A DNA stretch of 64,000 nucleotides, taken from NCBI RefSeq assembly GCF_031085155.1, contig NZ_JAVHUL010000004.1, positions 51,286 through 115,285 of the forward strand, given 5' to 3'. Shown here piece after piece: positions 18,398 to 27,043 of the stretch (position 1 is the stretch's first letter; every line of letters starts with the position of its first letter). The DNA comes from Mesonia profundi. GTDB taxonomy: Bacteria > Bacteroidota > Bacteroidia > Flavobacteriales > Flavobacteriaceae. A program made the translations under genes and the position numbers. The notes beneath the pieces are model-generated. The model saw only the letters and a program-made list of their open reading frames with translations. It searched no databases and was not told the origin of the DNA.

Positions 18398-19504
18398 TTA
18401 ATTGTTGATAATTTCGAACCACAAAAGCTGGTTGAGTTGTGGCATAAAACTACTAAAGTTATTATCTGAGATTAAAAGTAAGGTTTTATTTCCATTTTTT
18501 AAGGTGGGACCATAACAAAAACCTTCTAGGTTATCGATGGTTTTATCGGTTAGAAATTTTCTAATATCTTCTAAATCAAGCACCAAGTTCTTTTCTGTTT
18601 TAGGTTTTGACAAGCCGCGAACCGACTTTTTCTCTAGTGTGTTTTCGCTTTCATAAACCACATATTCGTAAATATGTACGTTGTGAGATTTACGACCTCT
18701 CCCTGCAGAAAAGGCTCTCTCCAATACTAAAAACCGATCTTTATCTATCGCAAGAATATCGGTAAGGCCATTAAGGTAAAAAGGTAAGAAAGGTATTTTT
18801 CTAATTCTTCCCAGTGGGTAAGTGAATTGTTTTTGAGGTGTTGTGTTTTTAAAATCATAATAGGTAAAGCGTACTGGAGATTTGGTGCCATAAAGTTTTG
18901 GTTTGGGACCATCTGCTTCTAAGGGAAGCTCATTAGCCACCCAAAATCCTTTCTGGTCTGTACTTGCCGTGACTCCTTCAAAAACACCATTGTTTCTTGG
19001 TTTTGATTCGCTATGGGCTTTAAACTGAAATGGAATTTCATATTTCTTTACCAATTTGCCTTGGGGATTATATTGGAGAATAGAGGGGTTTTTACCATTT
19101 TTTATACTGCCCTCGCTCACCACGATAAAATCATTCTCATGGGGCGTAATGATAAAGTCTTCTAGGTCTAAATAGGTGTTTTTAAGCGAAGCTTCACTTT
19201 TATCTAACAAGATCACTTCATTAAAAAGTAGACTATCAATTTTTCTTTTACTGGTATGCAGGCGAGCTTTGTATATTCTTGGGTTACTGGGATCATCGCA
19301 AACCATATAATATTCGTTTTCTTTTTTTACAATCCCAGAGAGACCTCCAATTTTGGTATCGGCTAAACTAGCGTCTTCAGGAATAATATATTCATCAAGG
19401 AATCTAAGCTCTATAGAAGGCTCTTTAGAAGGCGGTAAGGAGGCGCAATTGGTAAAAAGGGCTAGGGATAGTGAAAGGAGTAAAAGTTTTGGTAGGGCGT
19501 TCAT
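18398..19504 (-). CDS. Esterase-like activity of phytase family lipoprotein
   Basis: A roughly 368-residue secreted lipoprotein. Starting at the ATG at 19504 (MNALPKLLLL) gives a clean lipoprotein signal peptide with lipobox FTNC; an upstream ATG at 19519 would add five residues. The body resembles the phytase-like esterase domain: GGLSGIV near the start, YYMVCDD, FEGVTAS, GLTDILAIDKDRFLVLER and the terminal NLEGFCYGP...LLLISDNNF. It probably folds as a beta-propeller hydrolase in the periplasm or at the cell surface. It is co-directional with the SixA-like lipoprotein. Confidence 0.78.
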   Translation of the reverse strand: MNALPKLLLLSLSLALFTNCASLPPSKEPSIELRFLDEYIIPEDASLADTKIGGLSGIVKKENEYYMVCDDPSNPRIYKARLHTSKRKIDSLLFNEVILLDKSEASLKNTYLDLEDFIITPHENDFIVVSEGSIKNGKNPSILQYNPQGKLVKKYEIPFQFKAHSESKPRNNGVFEGVTASTDQKGFWVANELPLEADGPKPKLYGTKSPVRFTYYDFKNTTPQKQFTYPLGRIRKIPFLPFYLNGLTDILAIDKDRFLVLERAFSAGRGRKSHNVHIYEYVVYESENTLEKKSVRGLSKPKTEKNLVLDLEDIRKFLTDKTIDNLEGFCYGPTLKNGNKTLLLISDNNFSSFMPQLNQLLWFEIINN

Positions 19505-19611
19505 TTTATTTAATAACATAGTATTAAGATAATTATAGGAATATTTTGGGAGTAATGCATCTCTTTTAAGTGTAAATTTATACTATTACTAAACCCTAAA
19601 ACTTATATATT

Positions 19612-19797
19612 ATGAATAGTCAAGAATTAGAAGGAAAATGGAAACAAGTAAAAGGTCAGTTTAAGCAAAAATACGGTAAAGTAACCGATGATGATATGAC
19701 TTACTCAGAAGGTAAATTTGATGAAATGCTTGGAAAACTACAAGAGAAAACAGGAAAAAGTAAAGAAGCTTTACAAGATGAGATTGGTAAGATGTAA
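19612..19797 (+). CDS. CsbD family stress protein
   Basis: A 61-residue, highly charged, probably helical and soluble protein with the CsbD signature (ELEGKWKQVKGQFKQKYGKVTDDD... and SKEALQDEIG). Members are induced in general stress responses, with no defined biochemical role. It stands alone with its own terminator at 19819-19851. Confidence 0.85.
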   Translation: MNSQELEGKWKQVKGQFKQKYGKVTDDDMTYSEGKFDEMLGKLQEKTGKSKEALQDEIGKM

Positions 19798-19818
19798 TTG
19801 AGATTGCTATGAAAAAGG

Positions 19819-19851
19819 AAAAAGCCTCATTGAAAAATGAGGCTTTTTTTT
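19819..19851. terminator. Terminator between csbD-like gene and PPIase gene
   Basis: Stem AAAAAGCCTCATT (19819-19831) pairs with AATGAGGCTTTTT (19836-19848) around loop GAAA, followed by more T. A-rich on one side and T-rich on the other, so it can stop transcription in both directions. Confidence 0.85.
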
Positions 19852-19875
19852 GGTCTTGTTTGTTTTTAATATAAA

Positions 19876-20958
19876 TTATTCTTGGCCAATACCTACCAGT
19901 TCTACATCAAAAAGTAAAATAGAGTTGGGAGGGATAGGTCCGTTTCCTCTTTCTCCGTACCCTAAGTAAGGAGGAATAATCAGTTTTGCTTTTTCACCTA
20001 CTTTTAATAAGCGGATTCCTTCATCCCATCCCGGAATTACTTTTCCTACGCCAACAGGAAATACCAATGGTCTATCTCTATCATAAGAAGAATCGAATTT
20101 AGTTCCATCAGTTAGCATTCCTGTATAGTGAACTCTTACCGTTTGTCCACGTTCTGGAGTAGCTCCCGTTTTTTTACTGGTCGTGATTTTATAACGCAAT
20201 CCGCTTTCGGTTTTGGTATAACCTTCCGCCATCGTATTGATTTCTTTATCTATAGCTTCTTTGGCTTTAGTTTTTTCAGCTTCAGCTTCCTGTTGAGCTT
20301 CTTTTTGAGCTTCTTCCGCTTTATTCAAGCTAGATTTAAAGACTTTTGGCGCATTAAAAGCTTTGGCATCATCTCCTATTCTAATGATGTTCACTTCTTT
20401 TAAAGTCACAGCATCTACAGGCTTATCTCCTTGACCTGTTTTTACGTTTCCTATAGTGTCTACTTTATCCTGTCCTACAACAATTTTTCCGAAGACAGAA
20501 TGCATATTATCTAAATGTGGAGTAGGTCCAAGGGTAATAAAAAACTGACTCCCATTGGTTCCAGGACCTGCATTCGCCATAGAAAGCATTCCTTTGGTTT
20601 TGTGAGTTAAGCTTTTATCAAATTCATCTGGAAACTTGTAACCAGGACCTCCAGCGCCAGTTCCTTTAGGATCTCCTCCCTGAATCATAAATCCTTTAAT
20701 AATACGGTGAAAAGTTAAACCGTTATAGAATTTTTTTCCTTTGTAGGTGGTATCTACCATATCTTGGTTTCCTTCAGCTAGAGCGACAAAATTAGCTACG
20801 GTAAGCGGAGCTTTTTGATAATATAATTCGGCTACAAAAGTTCCTTCGCTGGTTACAAATTCGGCGTACATCCCGTCTTCTAAATCTGGATACTTATCGT
20901 TACAAGCAAACAAGCTAAGGCTTGTAATTAATAAGACTAATAAAGTGTGTTTTTTCAT
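19876..20958 (-). CDS. Cyclophilin-FKBP fusion peptidyl-prolyl isomerase, lipoprotein
   Basis: A 360-residue double prolyl isomerase. The lipoprotein signal has lipobox LFAC (Cys19). A cyclophilin domain (about 28-195) follows, with FHRIIKGFMIQGGDP, FPDEF, MANAGPGTNGSQFFI and the HSVFGKVV-like segment. After an Ala/Glu/Lys-rich, probably coiled-coil linker (about 210-245), an FKBP domain (about 252-358) carries VRVHYTGML.DGTKFDSSYDR, VIPGWDEGI and IPPYLGYGERG. Both active sites look intact. It acts in the periplasm on envelope proteins. It lies 10 bases after gldI on the same strand. Confidence 0.92.
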   Translation of the reverse strand: MKKHTLLVLLITSLSLFACNDKYPDLEDGMYAEFVTSEGTFVAELYYQKAPLTVANFVALAEGNQDMVDTTYKGKKFYNGLTFHRIIKGFMIQGGDPKGTGAGGPGYKFPDEFDKSLTHKTKGMLSMANAGPGTNGSQFFITLGPTPHLDNMHSVFGKIVVGQDKVDTIGNVKTGQGDKPVDAVTLKEVNIIRIGDDAKAFNAPKVFKSSLNKAEEAQKEAQQEAEAEKTKAKEAIDKEINTMAEGYTKTESGLRYKITTSKKTGATPERGQTVRVHYTGMLTDGTKFDSSYDRDRPLVFPVGVGKVIPGWDEGIRLLKVGEKAKLIIPPYLGYGERGNGPIPPNSILLFDVELVGIGQE

Positions 20959-20968
20959 TTTTTATGAT

Positions 20969-21517
20969 TTATTGATTTTTTTCTAAACTAATTGAATTTA
21001 AAGTGATGGTAGAACGTATAGGTATATTTCTTCCAATTTTTTCTGAATCGCCATAATAACCAAAGGCTTTATGGGATGGAAATAGGAAAGTGACGGTTTC
21101 TCCTTCTTTCATGAGTTTTAAGCCTTGTCGCAATCCGTTAAAAACATTTTCTTTATCGATGACATATTCTCTAGTTCCAATCTCTTTTTTGGTATAAATA
21201 GGAGTTCCTTCAAGCGTAGAAATATCATAATCAAACTCTACTAAGTCTCCAAAATGAGGAGTTAACGTGTCTTCTATGTTTTGAGCGTTGTAGTAATACC
21301 AAAATCCATCAGAGGAGGAGAGGTAATTGTTGATGCTATCTTTTTTAATAATATTAGCGATGATTTTCTCTTCTTTCGCCACCATCTTTTTATTCCGCTT
21401 GACGGATTCCTGTATAAATGACCCCGACTTGGAAGCAACAGGTCTTCTGGCTTCGGGCGTTTTGCATGCCATGACACAAAAAAGCGTTAAAAGGATGTAA
21501 AAACTATTCTTGAGCAT
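20969..21517 (-). CDS. gldI: Gliding-motility-associated FKBP-type isomerase GldI
   Basis: A 182-residue lipoprotein (lipobox VMAC, Cys18) with a C-terminal FKBP domain (about 85-178: GDLVEFDYDISTLEGTPIYT, VFNGLRQGLKLMKEGETVTFLFPSHKAFGY). The N-terminal basic helical stretch and overall pattern match GldI, which is needed for gliding and type IX secretion in Flavobacterium. Its 5' end overlaps the DHH phosphoesterase gene by 14 bases, and it precedes the cyclophilin-FKBP fusion, forming a small foldase operon. Confidence 0.88.
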   Translation of the reverse strand: MLKNSFYILLTLFCVMACKTPEARRPVASKSGSFIQESVKRNKKMVAKEEKIIANIIKKDSINNYLSSSDGFWYYYNAQNIEDTLTPHFGDLVEFDYDISTLEGTPIYTKKEIGTREYVIDKENVFNGLRQGLKLMKEGETVTFLFPSHKAFGYYGDSEKIGRNIPIRSTITLNSISLEKNQ

Positions 21518-22532
21518 CTTCCAATTCGTTTTTATAATTTTTTATAGTGCTTTCAAACGAGGTGATGGTTTCGTTTAGGGATAAATCGCTTTTTCCTCCT
21601 GCGGCATTAATGTGACCTCCACCGTTAAAATGATCTCTGGCAAACTGATTGACATCAAAATTACCTTTAGAACGCAAAGAGATTTTAATAATTTGGTCTT
21701 GTTTGTTCTCAATAAATATAGCAGCAAAAACAATTCCTTTTATAGAAAGGCTGTAGTTTACAAAGCCTTCTGTATCTCCTTTTTTGAAATTATTTGTGTC
21801 TAATTCTTCTTGAGAAAGTGTAATATAAGCTGTTTTTAATTCTGACAACACCTTCATATTATTTAAGGCAACGCCCAATAATTGCATTCTATTGGTAGAA
21901 TTAGTGTCATATACTTGTTGATGAATGTCTGAATTTTTTGCGCCTTTATCAATAAGATCAGCAATCACCCTATGTGTAGTGCTGGTGGTAGAAGCAAATC
22001 TAAACGAACCCGTATCGGTCATAATACCAACATATAAACAGGTCGCGATATCTTTTGTAATTTTATCAGTGGCATCCATCATCTCTAGAAAATGGTAAAT
22101 CATTTGGCAGGTCGAAGAAATGCTCGTATCACTATAAGTGTAGGCAGCATAATCTGCGGGAGCCTGGTGGTGATCTATCATCACGTACGTAGAATCAGTT
22201 TGGTTTAAAACGGCTTCCATATCATTTCCCGTTCTAGAAAAATGATTAAAATCTAAGGTAAAAATAAGTTCTGCATCTGCAATAAGTTGCTTCGCTTTTT
22301 CGGTTTCAGTAGAGAATAAAATCATCTCTTCAACTCCCGGAATCCATTTTAAAAAATCTGGAAAATCATTGGGAGCTACCACTACGGCATCGTGACCGCA
22401 TTGTTGTAAATATTGCTGTAACGCAAGCGTAGAGCCAATCGCATCTCCATCCGGATTTCTATGAGGTATGATTACCGTCTTTTTAGGCTGGGAGAGAAGC
22501 GCTTTTAATTCGTCTACTTTTTCTTTTTCCAT
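21504..22532 (-). CDS. DHH family phosphoesterase (NrnA-like)
   Basis: A 342-residue DHH-DHHA1 phosphoesterase of the oligoribonuclease/pAp-phosphatase type. Metal-binding motifs are visible in order: HRNPDGDAIGS, FTLDFNHFSRTGN, MIDHHQAPADY (the DHH signature) and TDTGSFRF. The C-terminal DHHA1 domain ends in FNGGGHINAAGG, the GGGH substrate motif. It likely degrades short RNA or dephosphorylates pAp in the cytoplasm. First gene of the operon with gldI. Confidence 0.9.
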   Translation of the reverse strand: MEKEKVDELKALLSQPKKTVIIPHRNPDGDAIGSTLALQQYLQQCGHDAVVVAPNDFPDFLKWIPGVEEMILFSTETEKAKQLIADAELIFTLDFNHFSRTGNDMEAVLNQTDSTYVMIDHHQAPADYAAYTYSDTSISSTCQMIYHFLEMMDATDKITKDIATCLYVGIMTDTGSFRFASTTSTTHRVIADLIDKGAKNSDIHQQVYDTNSTNRMQLLGVALNNMKVLSELKTAYITLSQEELDTNNFKKGDTEGFVNYSLSIKGIVFAAIFIENKQDQIIKISLRSKGNFDVNQFARDHFNGGGHINAAGGKSDLSLNETITSFESTIKNYKNELEDAQE

Positions 22533-22803
22533 AGCGGTAAATATACAATTTCTTTAGATTTTGAGTAATATTGACCTATAAATTTAAAGTAAACCCTAGT
22601 CTTAGGATTTCTTTCCCCGTCAAGCGGAAATATATTTAGGAGGCTTTAAAACTAAGTGCTGACCATTGAATGAAAACCAACGGAATTATAGTAGTGAAAA
22701 AATCACTTGATTTGAAGTCTAGCATCTTATGTCTTATAGTGCCCACCCGAAAGAATTCTTTAGGACAGGGAGCGTCTCACGTAAATGTACCGCTGCGGTA
22801 CGG

Positions 22804-22834
22804 GCGGGTCTAACTTCTTAGTCGGCACGACTAT
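22804..22834. repeat. Short intergenic hairpin repeat, copy 2
   Basis: Near-copy of 12074-12104 in the same orientation, ending in the hairpin TAGTCG-GCA-CGACTA. It lies directly upstream of the ndk promoter. Confidence 0.6.
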
Positions 22835-22850
22835 AAAAATAGCTGAAGAC

Positions 22851-22880
22851 TTGTATATCATCTATAAAAGACTAATTTTG
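22851..22880 (+). promoter_or_regulatory. ndk promoter
   Basis: TTG (22851-22853), 19-base spacer, TAATTTTG (22873-22880). This is an exact match to the Bacteroidota consensus TTG-N19-TAnnTTTG, with the ndk ATG 23 bases further on. Confidence 0.8.
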
Positions 22881-22902
22881 CATCAAATTAAAAGAAAATA
22901 AC

Positions 22903-23322
22903 ATGGCAGGAAATAAAACTTTTACTATGATTAAGCCAGATGCGGTAGAAAATGGCCACATTGGAGCGATATTAGAACAAATCAACACTTCTGGATTTAG
23001 AATCGTGGCGTTAAAATTAACGCAAATGACTAAAGCTGATGCCGAAGAATTTTACGCAGTTCATAACGAGCGTCCATTCTTTGGAGAGTTAGTAGAGTTT
23101 ATGACTCGCGGACCTATCGTTGCGGCGATCTTAGAAAAAGAAAATGCAGTTGAAGACTTTAGAACTTTAATTGGAGCGACTAACCCAGCAGATGCTGCGG
23201 AAGGAACGATTAGAAAAAAATATGCAACTTCTATAGGAGAAAATGCAGTTCACGGAAGTGATAGCGATGAGAATGCAACGATTGAAGGTGCTTTTCATTT
23301 TGCAGGTAGAGAAATGTTCTAA
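22903..23322 (+). CDS. ndk: Nucleoside diphosphate kinase
   Basis: Transfers the gamma-phosphate of ATP to nucleoside diphosphates through a phosphohistidine. Length 139 residues. Signatures are [44 protein letters not shown] and the active-site NAVHGSDS with His117. Single-gene transcript: consensus promoter 23 bases upstream and strong terminator just after. Confidence 0.97.
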   Translation: MAGNKTFTMIKPDAVENGHIGAILEQINTSGFRIVALKLTQMTKADAEEFYAVHNERPFFGELVEFMTRGPIVAAILEKENAVEDFRTLIGATNPADAAEGTIRKKYATSIGENAVHGSDSDENATIEGAFHFAGREMF

Positions 23323-23342
23323 ACATAAACTACATCAACAAT

Positions 23343-23373
23343 AAAAAAGGCTGTCCAATGGACAGCCTTTTTT
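23343..23373. terminator. ndk terminator
   Basis: GGCTGTCC (23349-23356) pairs with GGACAGCC (23360-23367) around AAT, flanked by six A on the left and six T on the right. Usable in both directions. Confidence 0.88.
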
Positions 23374-23424
23374 ATTGTTATCTTTCTGTAGATCCACTTT
23401 CATTCCTAAAATTAGTTTTTGTCA

Positions 23425-23510
23425 CCTTGAACGGAGTCGAAAGGTTAAACAAAAGCGTCTCGACTCCCCGCCAGAATGAATTCTTTCGGGCTGGTGCTCG
23501 ACGTGACATA
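23425..23510. repeat. Flavobacterial REP-like intergenic repeat, copy A
   Basis: Contains the 44-base block 23459-23502 that recurs, inverted and with two mismatches, at 42804-42847. Includes the motifs GAACGGAGTCGAAAGG and CTCGACTCCCCGCCAG typical of dispersed intergenic repeats. Lies between convergent genes (ndk and a sorting-domain protein). Confidence 0.65.
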
Positions 23511-23578
23511 GGAACCATTATTTCACTAAACTGGAAACTAAACGAATATTGTAGTTATCTTTTAAAAATAGTAGATAC

Positions 23579-24544
23579 TTATTTCTTAATCATTTTAATC
23601 GTCTTGCTTTTCGTTTTAGATTGGATAGTTAAAAAATAAGTTCCAGAAGCTAAAGAAGTTAAATCCATTTGCTCGTTTTGAATGCTTATTTCTAATTTGT
23701 TTCCTAAAACATCATACAAAGAAGCAGAAAATTCTTCTTGATATGCATTTTGAAGATGTATAACGTCCTGCGTAGGATTAGGATAAACGCTCACCGCAAT
23801 TTGTTGGTTATTGTTAACGGCTAAACCATCAGGATCAAAACGATATACGGTTCCTTCTGGGATGTTGCCTATAAGAGCGCTTTCTAAGTCTGGAGCGTTA
23901 TTGTTCGCTATAATCACGGTTGGATTTATAGGATCTTCAATTAACAAATAAGCGTCTTCGTTAAAAGTTTCATTTATTAAATTATAAGACGGAACATAAG
24001 CTACAATGGGACCTGGTAATTCTTCATAAGATTCATTAGGATTATTAATAGAATTAGGGCCATACCTGTATTCGATGGAATCATCGCTTTCATACAACCA
24101 AACTTGAAAATCCATAGAATCATTATCAGTAGTATCATCCCAAAAACCAGCATTCTTATATTCTAACTTAAAAATGCGGTTGCCAACACTTCCTTCCACT
24201 ACATAAGAAATAGGGGATAAGGATTGCTCGTTAGAACCTTCTTTAGATACAATGTCTTGAGCAATGGGTGCAAGCAAGCTTAAGGTGGTACTAAATTGCT
24301 GAAAAGTAAGTACTCCGCCAGCATATTCATCAGAAGTATATAGCGTAGAATAATTTTGACCGTAAACTTCAAAATCAAATCCTATGGGAATAGAAAAAGC
24401 GGGGTCATCCCAAAGCATTCCATTATTCACAGAAGTAGCATTGACAAGATCTTGATAAGGTTCATTAAAAGCCGTTACGGTATAATCTTGCGCCTGTAAT
24501 AAGCTGCTGATACCAAAAACAAATAGAAGAGTAATTTTTTTCAT
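23579..24544 (-). CDS. Secreted protein with type IX sorting domain
   Basis: A 321-residue exported protein. Start set at the ATG at 24544 (MKKITLLFVFG), which opens a signal peptide ending LLQAQ; an in-frame TTG nine bases upstream is less likely. The central domain (about 20-235) has no recognised family; it is Asp/Asn/Tyr-rich and reads like a beta-sandwich. The C-terminal 75 residues form a Por secretion tail (VSVYPNPTQDVIHLQN...GTYFLTIQSKTKSKTIKMIKK). It should leave the cell by type IX secretion. It is followed by repeat and terminator sequences shared with ndk. Confidence 0.8.
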   Translation of the reverse strand: MKKITLLFVFGISSLLQAQDYTVTAFNEPYQDLVNATSVNNGMLWDDPAFSIPIGFDFEVYGQNYSTLYTSDEYAGGVLTFQQFSTTLSLLAPIAQDIVSKEGSNEQSLSPISYVVEGSVGNRIFKLEYKNAGFWDDTTDNDSMDFQVWLYESDDSIEYRYGPNSINNPNESYEELPGPIVAYVPSYNLINETFNEDAYLLIEDPINPTVIIANNNAPDLESALIGNIPEGTVYRFDPDGLAVNNNQQIAVSVYPNPTQDVIHLQNAYQEEFSASLYDVLGNKLEISIQNEQMDLTSLASGTYFLTIQSKTKSKTIKMIKK

Positions 24545-24560
24545 CTGGGTCAAGATTTAA

Positions 24561-25082
24561 TTATTCAAAAGGGATACGTTGTTTTTCATAGACACGATAA
24601 AAATCTACTAAGTTTGGTTCTTCAGCTTGTAATTGCATTAATAGAGTTTTATGATGGATTTGAATGGTATCGCTGCTTATAAAATCTACTTGATATAAGA
24701 AAGTTTCTGTTTCATTACTTTGGTAATCGCTTTCAGAAAAATACTCTAAACTTACTTGATAATCCGTTTCATTTAATTGTTCCCAATTGCCTTGACCAGC
24801 GGTATAAAAGCATTCCTCACTTGTTTTTTGTTCAATAAAATTATAATAAAACAGCTGATTGGTGTCATTTGAAAAATATAAATGACTATTAGTTGTGGTT
24901 GAACAATATGGGAAAGGATTTACAATTTTACTGTTATCCTCATAAATCTTAACGTTTTGAAAAGGTTGCCATTCTCCTGTTATAGGGTCATCAATAGTTT
25001 CAACACTCGGCTGGTCATCATCGCTTTGACAAGCAATCAAAAAGAAAACGGCGAGTAGGGAGAGTATGATTTTAATTTTCAT
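24561..25082 (-). CDS. Small lipoprotein, lipocalin-like
   Basis: A 173-residue lipoprotein (lipobox FLIAC, Cys18) with DPITGEWQPF near the N-terminus, a GxW signature typical of lipocalin-like lipoproteins in Bacteroidota, followed by alternating strands. Two later cysteine regions (PYCSTTTN, EECFYTAG) may form a disulfide. Ligand unknown. It lies 16 bases before the sorting-domain protein gene on the same strand. Confidence 0.65.
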   Translation of the reverse strand: MKIKIILSLLAVFFLIACQSDDDQPSVETIDDPITGEWQPFQNVKIYEDNSKIVNPFPYCSTTTNSHLYFSNDTNQLFYYNFIEQKTSEECFYTAGQGNWEQLNETDYQVSLEYFSESDYQSNETETFLYQVDFISSDTIQIHHKTLLMQLQAEEPNLVDFYRVYEKQRIPFE

Positions 25083-25105
25083 AGGAGTAAATATATATTA
25101 TAATT

Positions 25106-25399
25106 TTATCTCAAAACTAATTTATCTACTAATTCTTCTCCTAATTCATTATTAATCATTGTTATGATTTTAGATTTTCCGTAGCTTAACTCTTCCCGCA
25201 ATACCGATGAACTCAAACTCACATACAAAGTTTTCTCATTCAGTTGTATCTCGTCGGTGTATTTCGCAATCGCAGGTCCCATTTGGGCATTCCAAACTTC
25301 TTTTACATTGACTTTATTCAGTCCTTTTTCAAGCTTGTTCTTCTTTACAAAAGCTTTGAGTACGTCGCTTATATTCTGCTCTTCTTTATTTCTCGCCAT
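25106..25399 (-). CDS. DUF721 (DciA-like) protein
   Basis: A 97-residue basic protein of the DUF721 family, recognised by the helical ISDVLKAFVKKNKLEKGLNKVNVKEVWNA start and the beta segment KTLYVSLSSSVLREELSY. DciA proteins are the ancestral replicative-helicase loaders or operators in bacteria lacking DnaC/DnaI. The gene lies close to recF, separated by one lipoprotein gene whose end it overlaps by 14 bases; recF-DUF721 linkage is also seen in other phyla. Probably a DnaB helicase cofactor, which is inferred from family. Confidence 0.82.
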   Translation of the reverse strand: MARNKEEQNISDVLKAFVKKNKLEKGLNKVNVKEVWNAQMGPAIAKYTDEIQLNEKTLYVSLSSSVLREELSYGKSKIITMINNELGEELVDKLVLR

Positions 25400-25814
25400 C
25401 TGTAATATATCCTTTAAATTTTTTATAGGTATACGTGATTCCGTTTTCGTTTTTCACTACCAATTCTTCTTCGGTTAACCGAATTAAATGCTCTTTCCAT
25501 TTATCTTGAAGCGTTTCATAATAAAGAAATATACTATCGTTTTCTTTCTTTACAAAAACATTTTCTTTTGCCCCATTTGTTTTATAACCACCATCAAACT
25601 GAGGTTGCATTTTTTGCCGGAAACCTTCCTGGTTTTCTAAATAAAAATAATCTACATTCTCGTTAAAGCTAAATTCTTTTTCTTTGCCGTTATCTCCTTT
25701 TACGTGGCTAATTTCCCAATAGCCATTTAGCTTGTCAATATCAGAAAGTGCTGGTTCTGAATTGCAAGAGACTAATAAAAAGCTGAGTGATAAAAATAAA
25801 AATAGATTTCTCAT
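25386..25814 (-). CDS. Lipocalin-like lipoprotein
   Basis: A 142-residue lipoprotein (lipobox LLVSC, Cys17) with LNGYWEISHV, the GxW motif of lipocalin-like families, then regular beta strands. It overlaps the downstream DUF721 gene by 14 bases and begins two bases after recF, so it is embedded in a replication/repair operon although its product is exported. Function unknown. Confidence 0.7.
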   Translation of the reverse strand: MRNLFLFLSLSFLLVSCNSEPALSDIDKLNGYWEISHVKGDNGKEKEFSFNENVDYFYLENQEGFRQKMQPQFDGGYKTNGAKENVFVKKENDSIFLYYETLQDKWKEHLIRLTEEELVVKNENGITYTYKKFKGYITDGEK

Positions 25815-25816
25815 AA

Positions 25817-26899
25817 TTAAGTTAAATGTATCATTTGGTATTCTTTGGCGTGGCTTTTTACCACATTTTCGGTTCTATCAGCGTGGGTATCACTAATAAA
25901 TAACTGTCCCAAATCATCTTGAGTCACCAGCTTTATAATTTGTGCCACGCGTTCTTCATCTAGTTTATCAAAAACATCATCGAGTAATAAAATAGGATTC
26001 ACTTTGCTTACTTGCTTTAAAAAATCATACTGCGCTAACTTTAATGCGATTAAATATGATTTTTGTTGTCCCTGTGAACCAAATTTCTTTACGGAATGCC
26101 CCTTAATCTTCAGGCTTAAATCGTCTTTATGTGTTCCTGCGCTGCTGTATTGCAATTTAAGATCTTTTTGGAGATGTGCTGCTAACAATTCCGTTAAGGA
26201 GGTTTCACTCAGCTGACTTTTATATTTTAGCTTCACCGCTTCTTTTCCATCACTAATGGTGGCATAGCGTTCTTCAAAAATGGGAGTAAAGATTTCTAAA
26301 AAAGCTTTTCTCTTTTCATGAATGCTTTTCGCCAAGGGTAATAATTGCAGGTTATACACTTCTAAGGTCTCTTTTTCAAAAGTCCGGTTGGCTGCAAAAT
26401 ACTTCAGTAAAGAATTCCGTTGCGATAAAATTTTATTGTAATTGATTAAACTCGTAAGGTATGGTTTGTCGCTTTGAGAAATAATACCATCTATAAATTT
26501 TCTACGCACGTCGCTGCCTTCCATAATTAAATCCCGATCGGCAGGCGAAATAATCACCACGGGAATTAAACCAATGTGGTCGCTAAATTTTCCATAAGCT
26601 TTAGCGTTTCGTTTAATCACCTTTTTTTGTCCTTTCTTAGCGCTAACCACCACTTTCTCTTCTCTATCGTTTTTTTTAAACTCTCCGTCAATGACAAAAA
26701 AGTCGGCGTTATGATTAATATTTTGACTCGTAACCGGGTTAAAATAACTTTTGCCATAAGCTAAATGATAGATGCTATCTAAAACATTGGTTTTACCCAC
26801 GCCGTTAAACCCGACGAAGCAGTTTATTTTGTCATTAAAATTGAAAGTAACGTTTTCAAAATTCTTATAATGAAGGAGTGATAATTTATTTAAAACCAT
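25817..26899 (-). CDS. recF: DNA replication/repair protein RecF
   Basis: ABC-type ATPase that helps RecOR load RecA at gaps. 360 residues, standard length. Walker A GFNGVGKT at 30-37; signature region [18 protein letters not shown] near 275; Walker [15 protein letters not shown]-terminal [12 protein letters not shown] matches the family. It is the first gene of a minus-strand operon with a lipoprotein and the DUF721 gene. Confidence 0.96.
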   Translation of the reverse strand: MVLNKLSLLHYKNFENVTFNFNDKINCFVGFNGVGKTNVLDSIYHLAYGKSYFNPVTSQNINHNADFFVIDGEFKKNDREEKVVVSAKKGQKKVIKRNAKAYGKFSDHIGLIPVVIISPADRDLIMEGSDVRRKFIDGIISQSDKPYLTSLINYNKILSQRNSLLKYFAANRTFEKETLEVYNLQLLPLAKSIHEKRKAFLEIFTPIFEERYATISDGKEAVKLKYKSQLSETSLTELLAAHLQKDLKLQYSSAGTHKDDLSLKIKGHSVKKFGSQGQQKSYLIALKLAQYDFLKQVSKVNPILLLDDVFDKLDEERVAQIIKLVTQDDLGQLFISDTHADRTENVVKSHAKEYQMIHLT

Positions 26900-27015
26900 A
26901 GGAGTTTTACAATCTTCTTTTAATTTGATTTTAGAGAAGCTAAAAATACAAATACATAGGCTAACAACTTCTTTAAAATAACAAATAATTCTCTTTTATA
27001 TATGGATAAATATTC

Positions 27016-27023
27016 TAATTTTG
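27016..27023 (+). promoter_or_regulatory. -7 box upstream of the TPR-ribH pair
   Basis: TAATTTTG, with TTT rather than TTG at the expected 19-base distance, 20 bases before the ATG at 27044. Confidence 0.45.
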
Positions 27024-27043
27024 CGATTCATTAACTAATTTTT

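Larger units (their letters stand above)
22533..22902. other. Intergenic region rich in repeats upstream of ndk
   Basis: 370 bases between divergent genes with no plausible gene. It contains a stretch with CCCGAAAGAATTC (22746-22758) shared with the larger repeats at 23.4 and 42.8 kb, the palindrome GTACCGC-T-GCGGTAC (22787-22801), hairpin repeat copy 2 (22804-22834), and the ndk promoter. Confidence 0.7.

Noticed and set aside
23358..23639. Open frame of 93 codons on the plus strand
   Set aside because: It runs through the ndk terminator and the REP-like repeat and into the 3' end of the opposite-strand sorting-domain gene; composition is not gene-like.
24545..24553. TTG start nine bases before the sorting-domain protein ATG
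   Set aside because: The ATG at 24544 gives a standard signal peptide; the TTG only adds MTQ.
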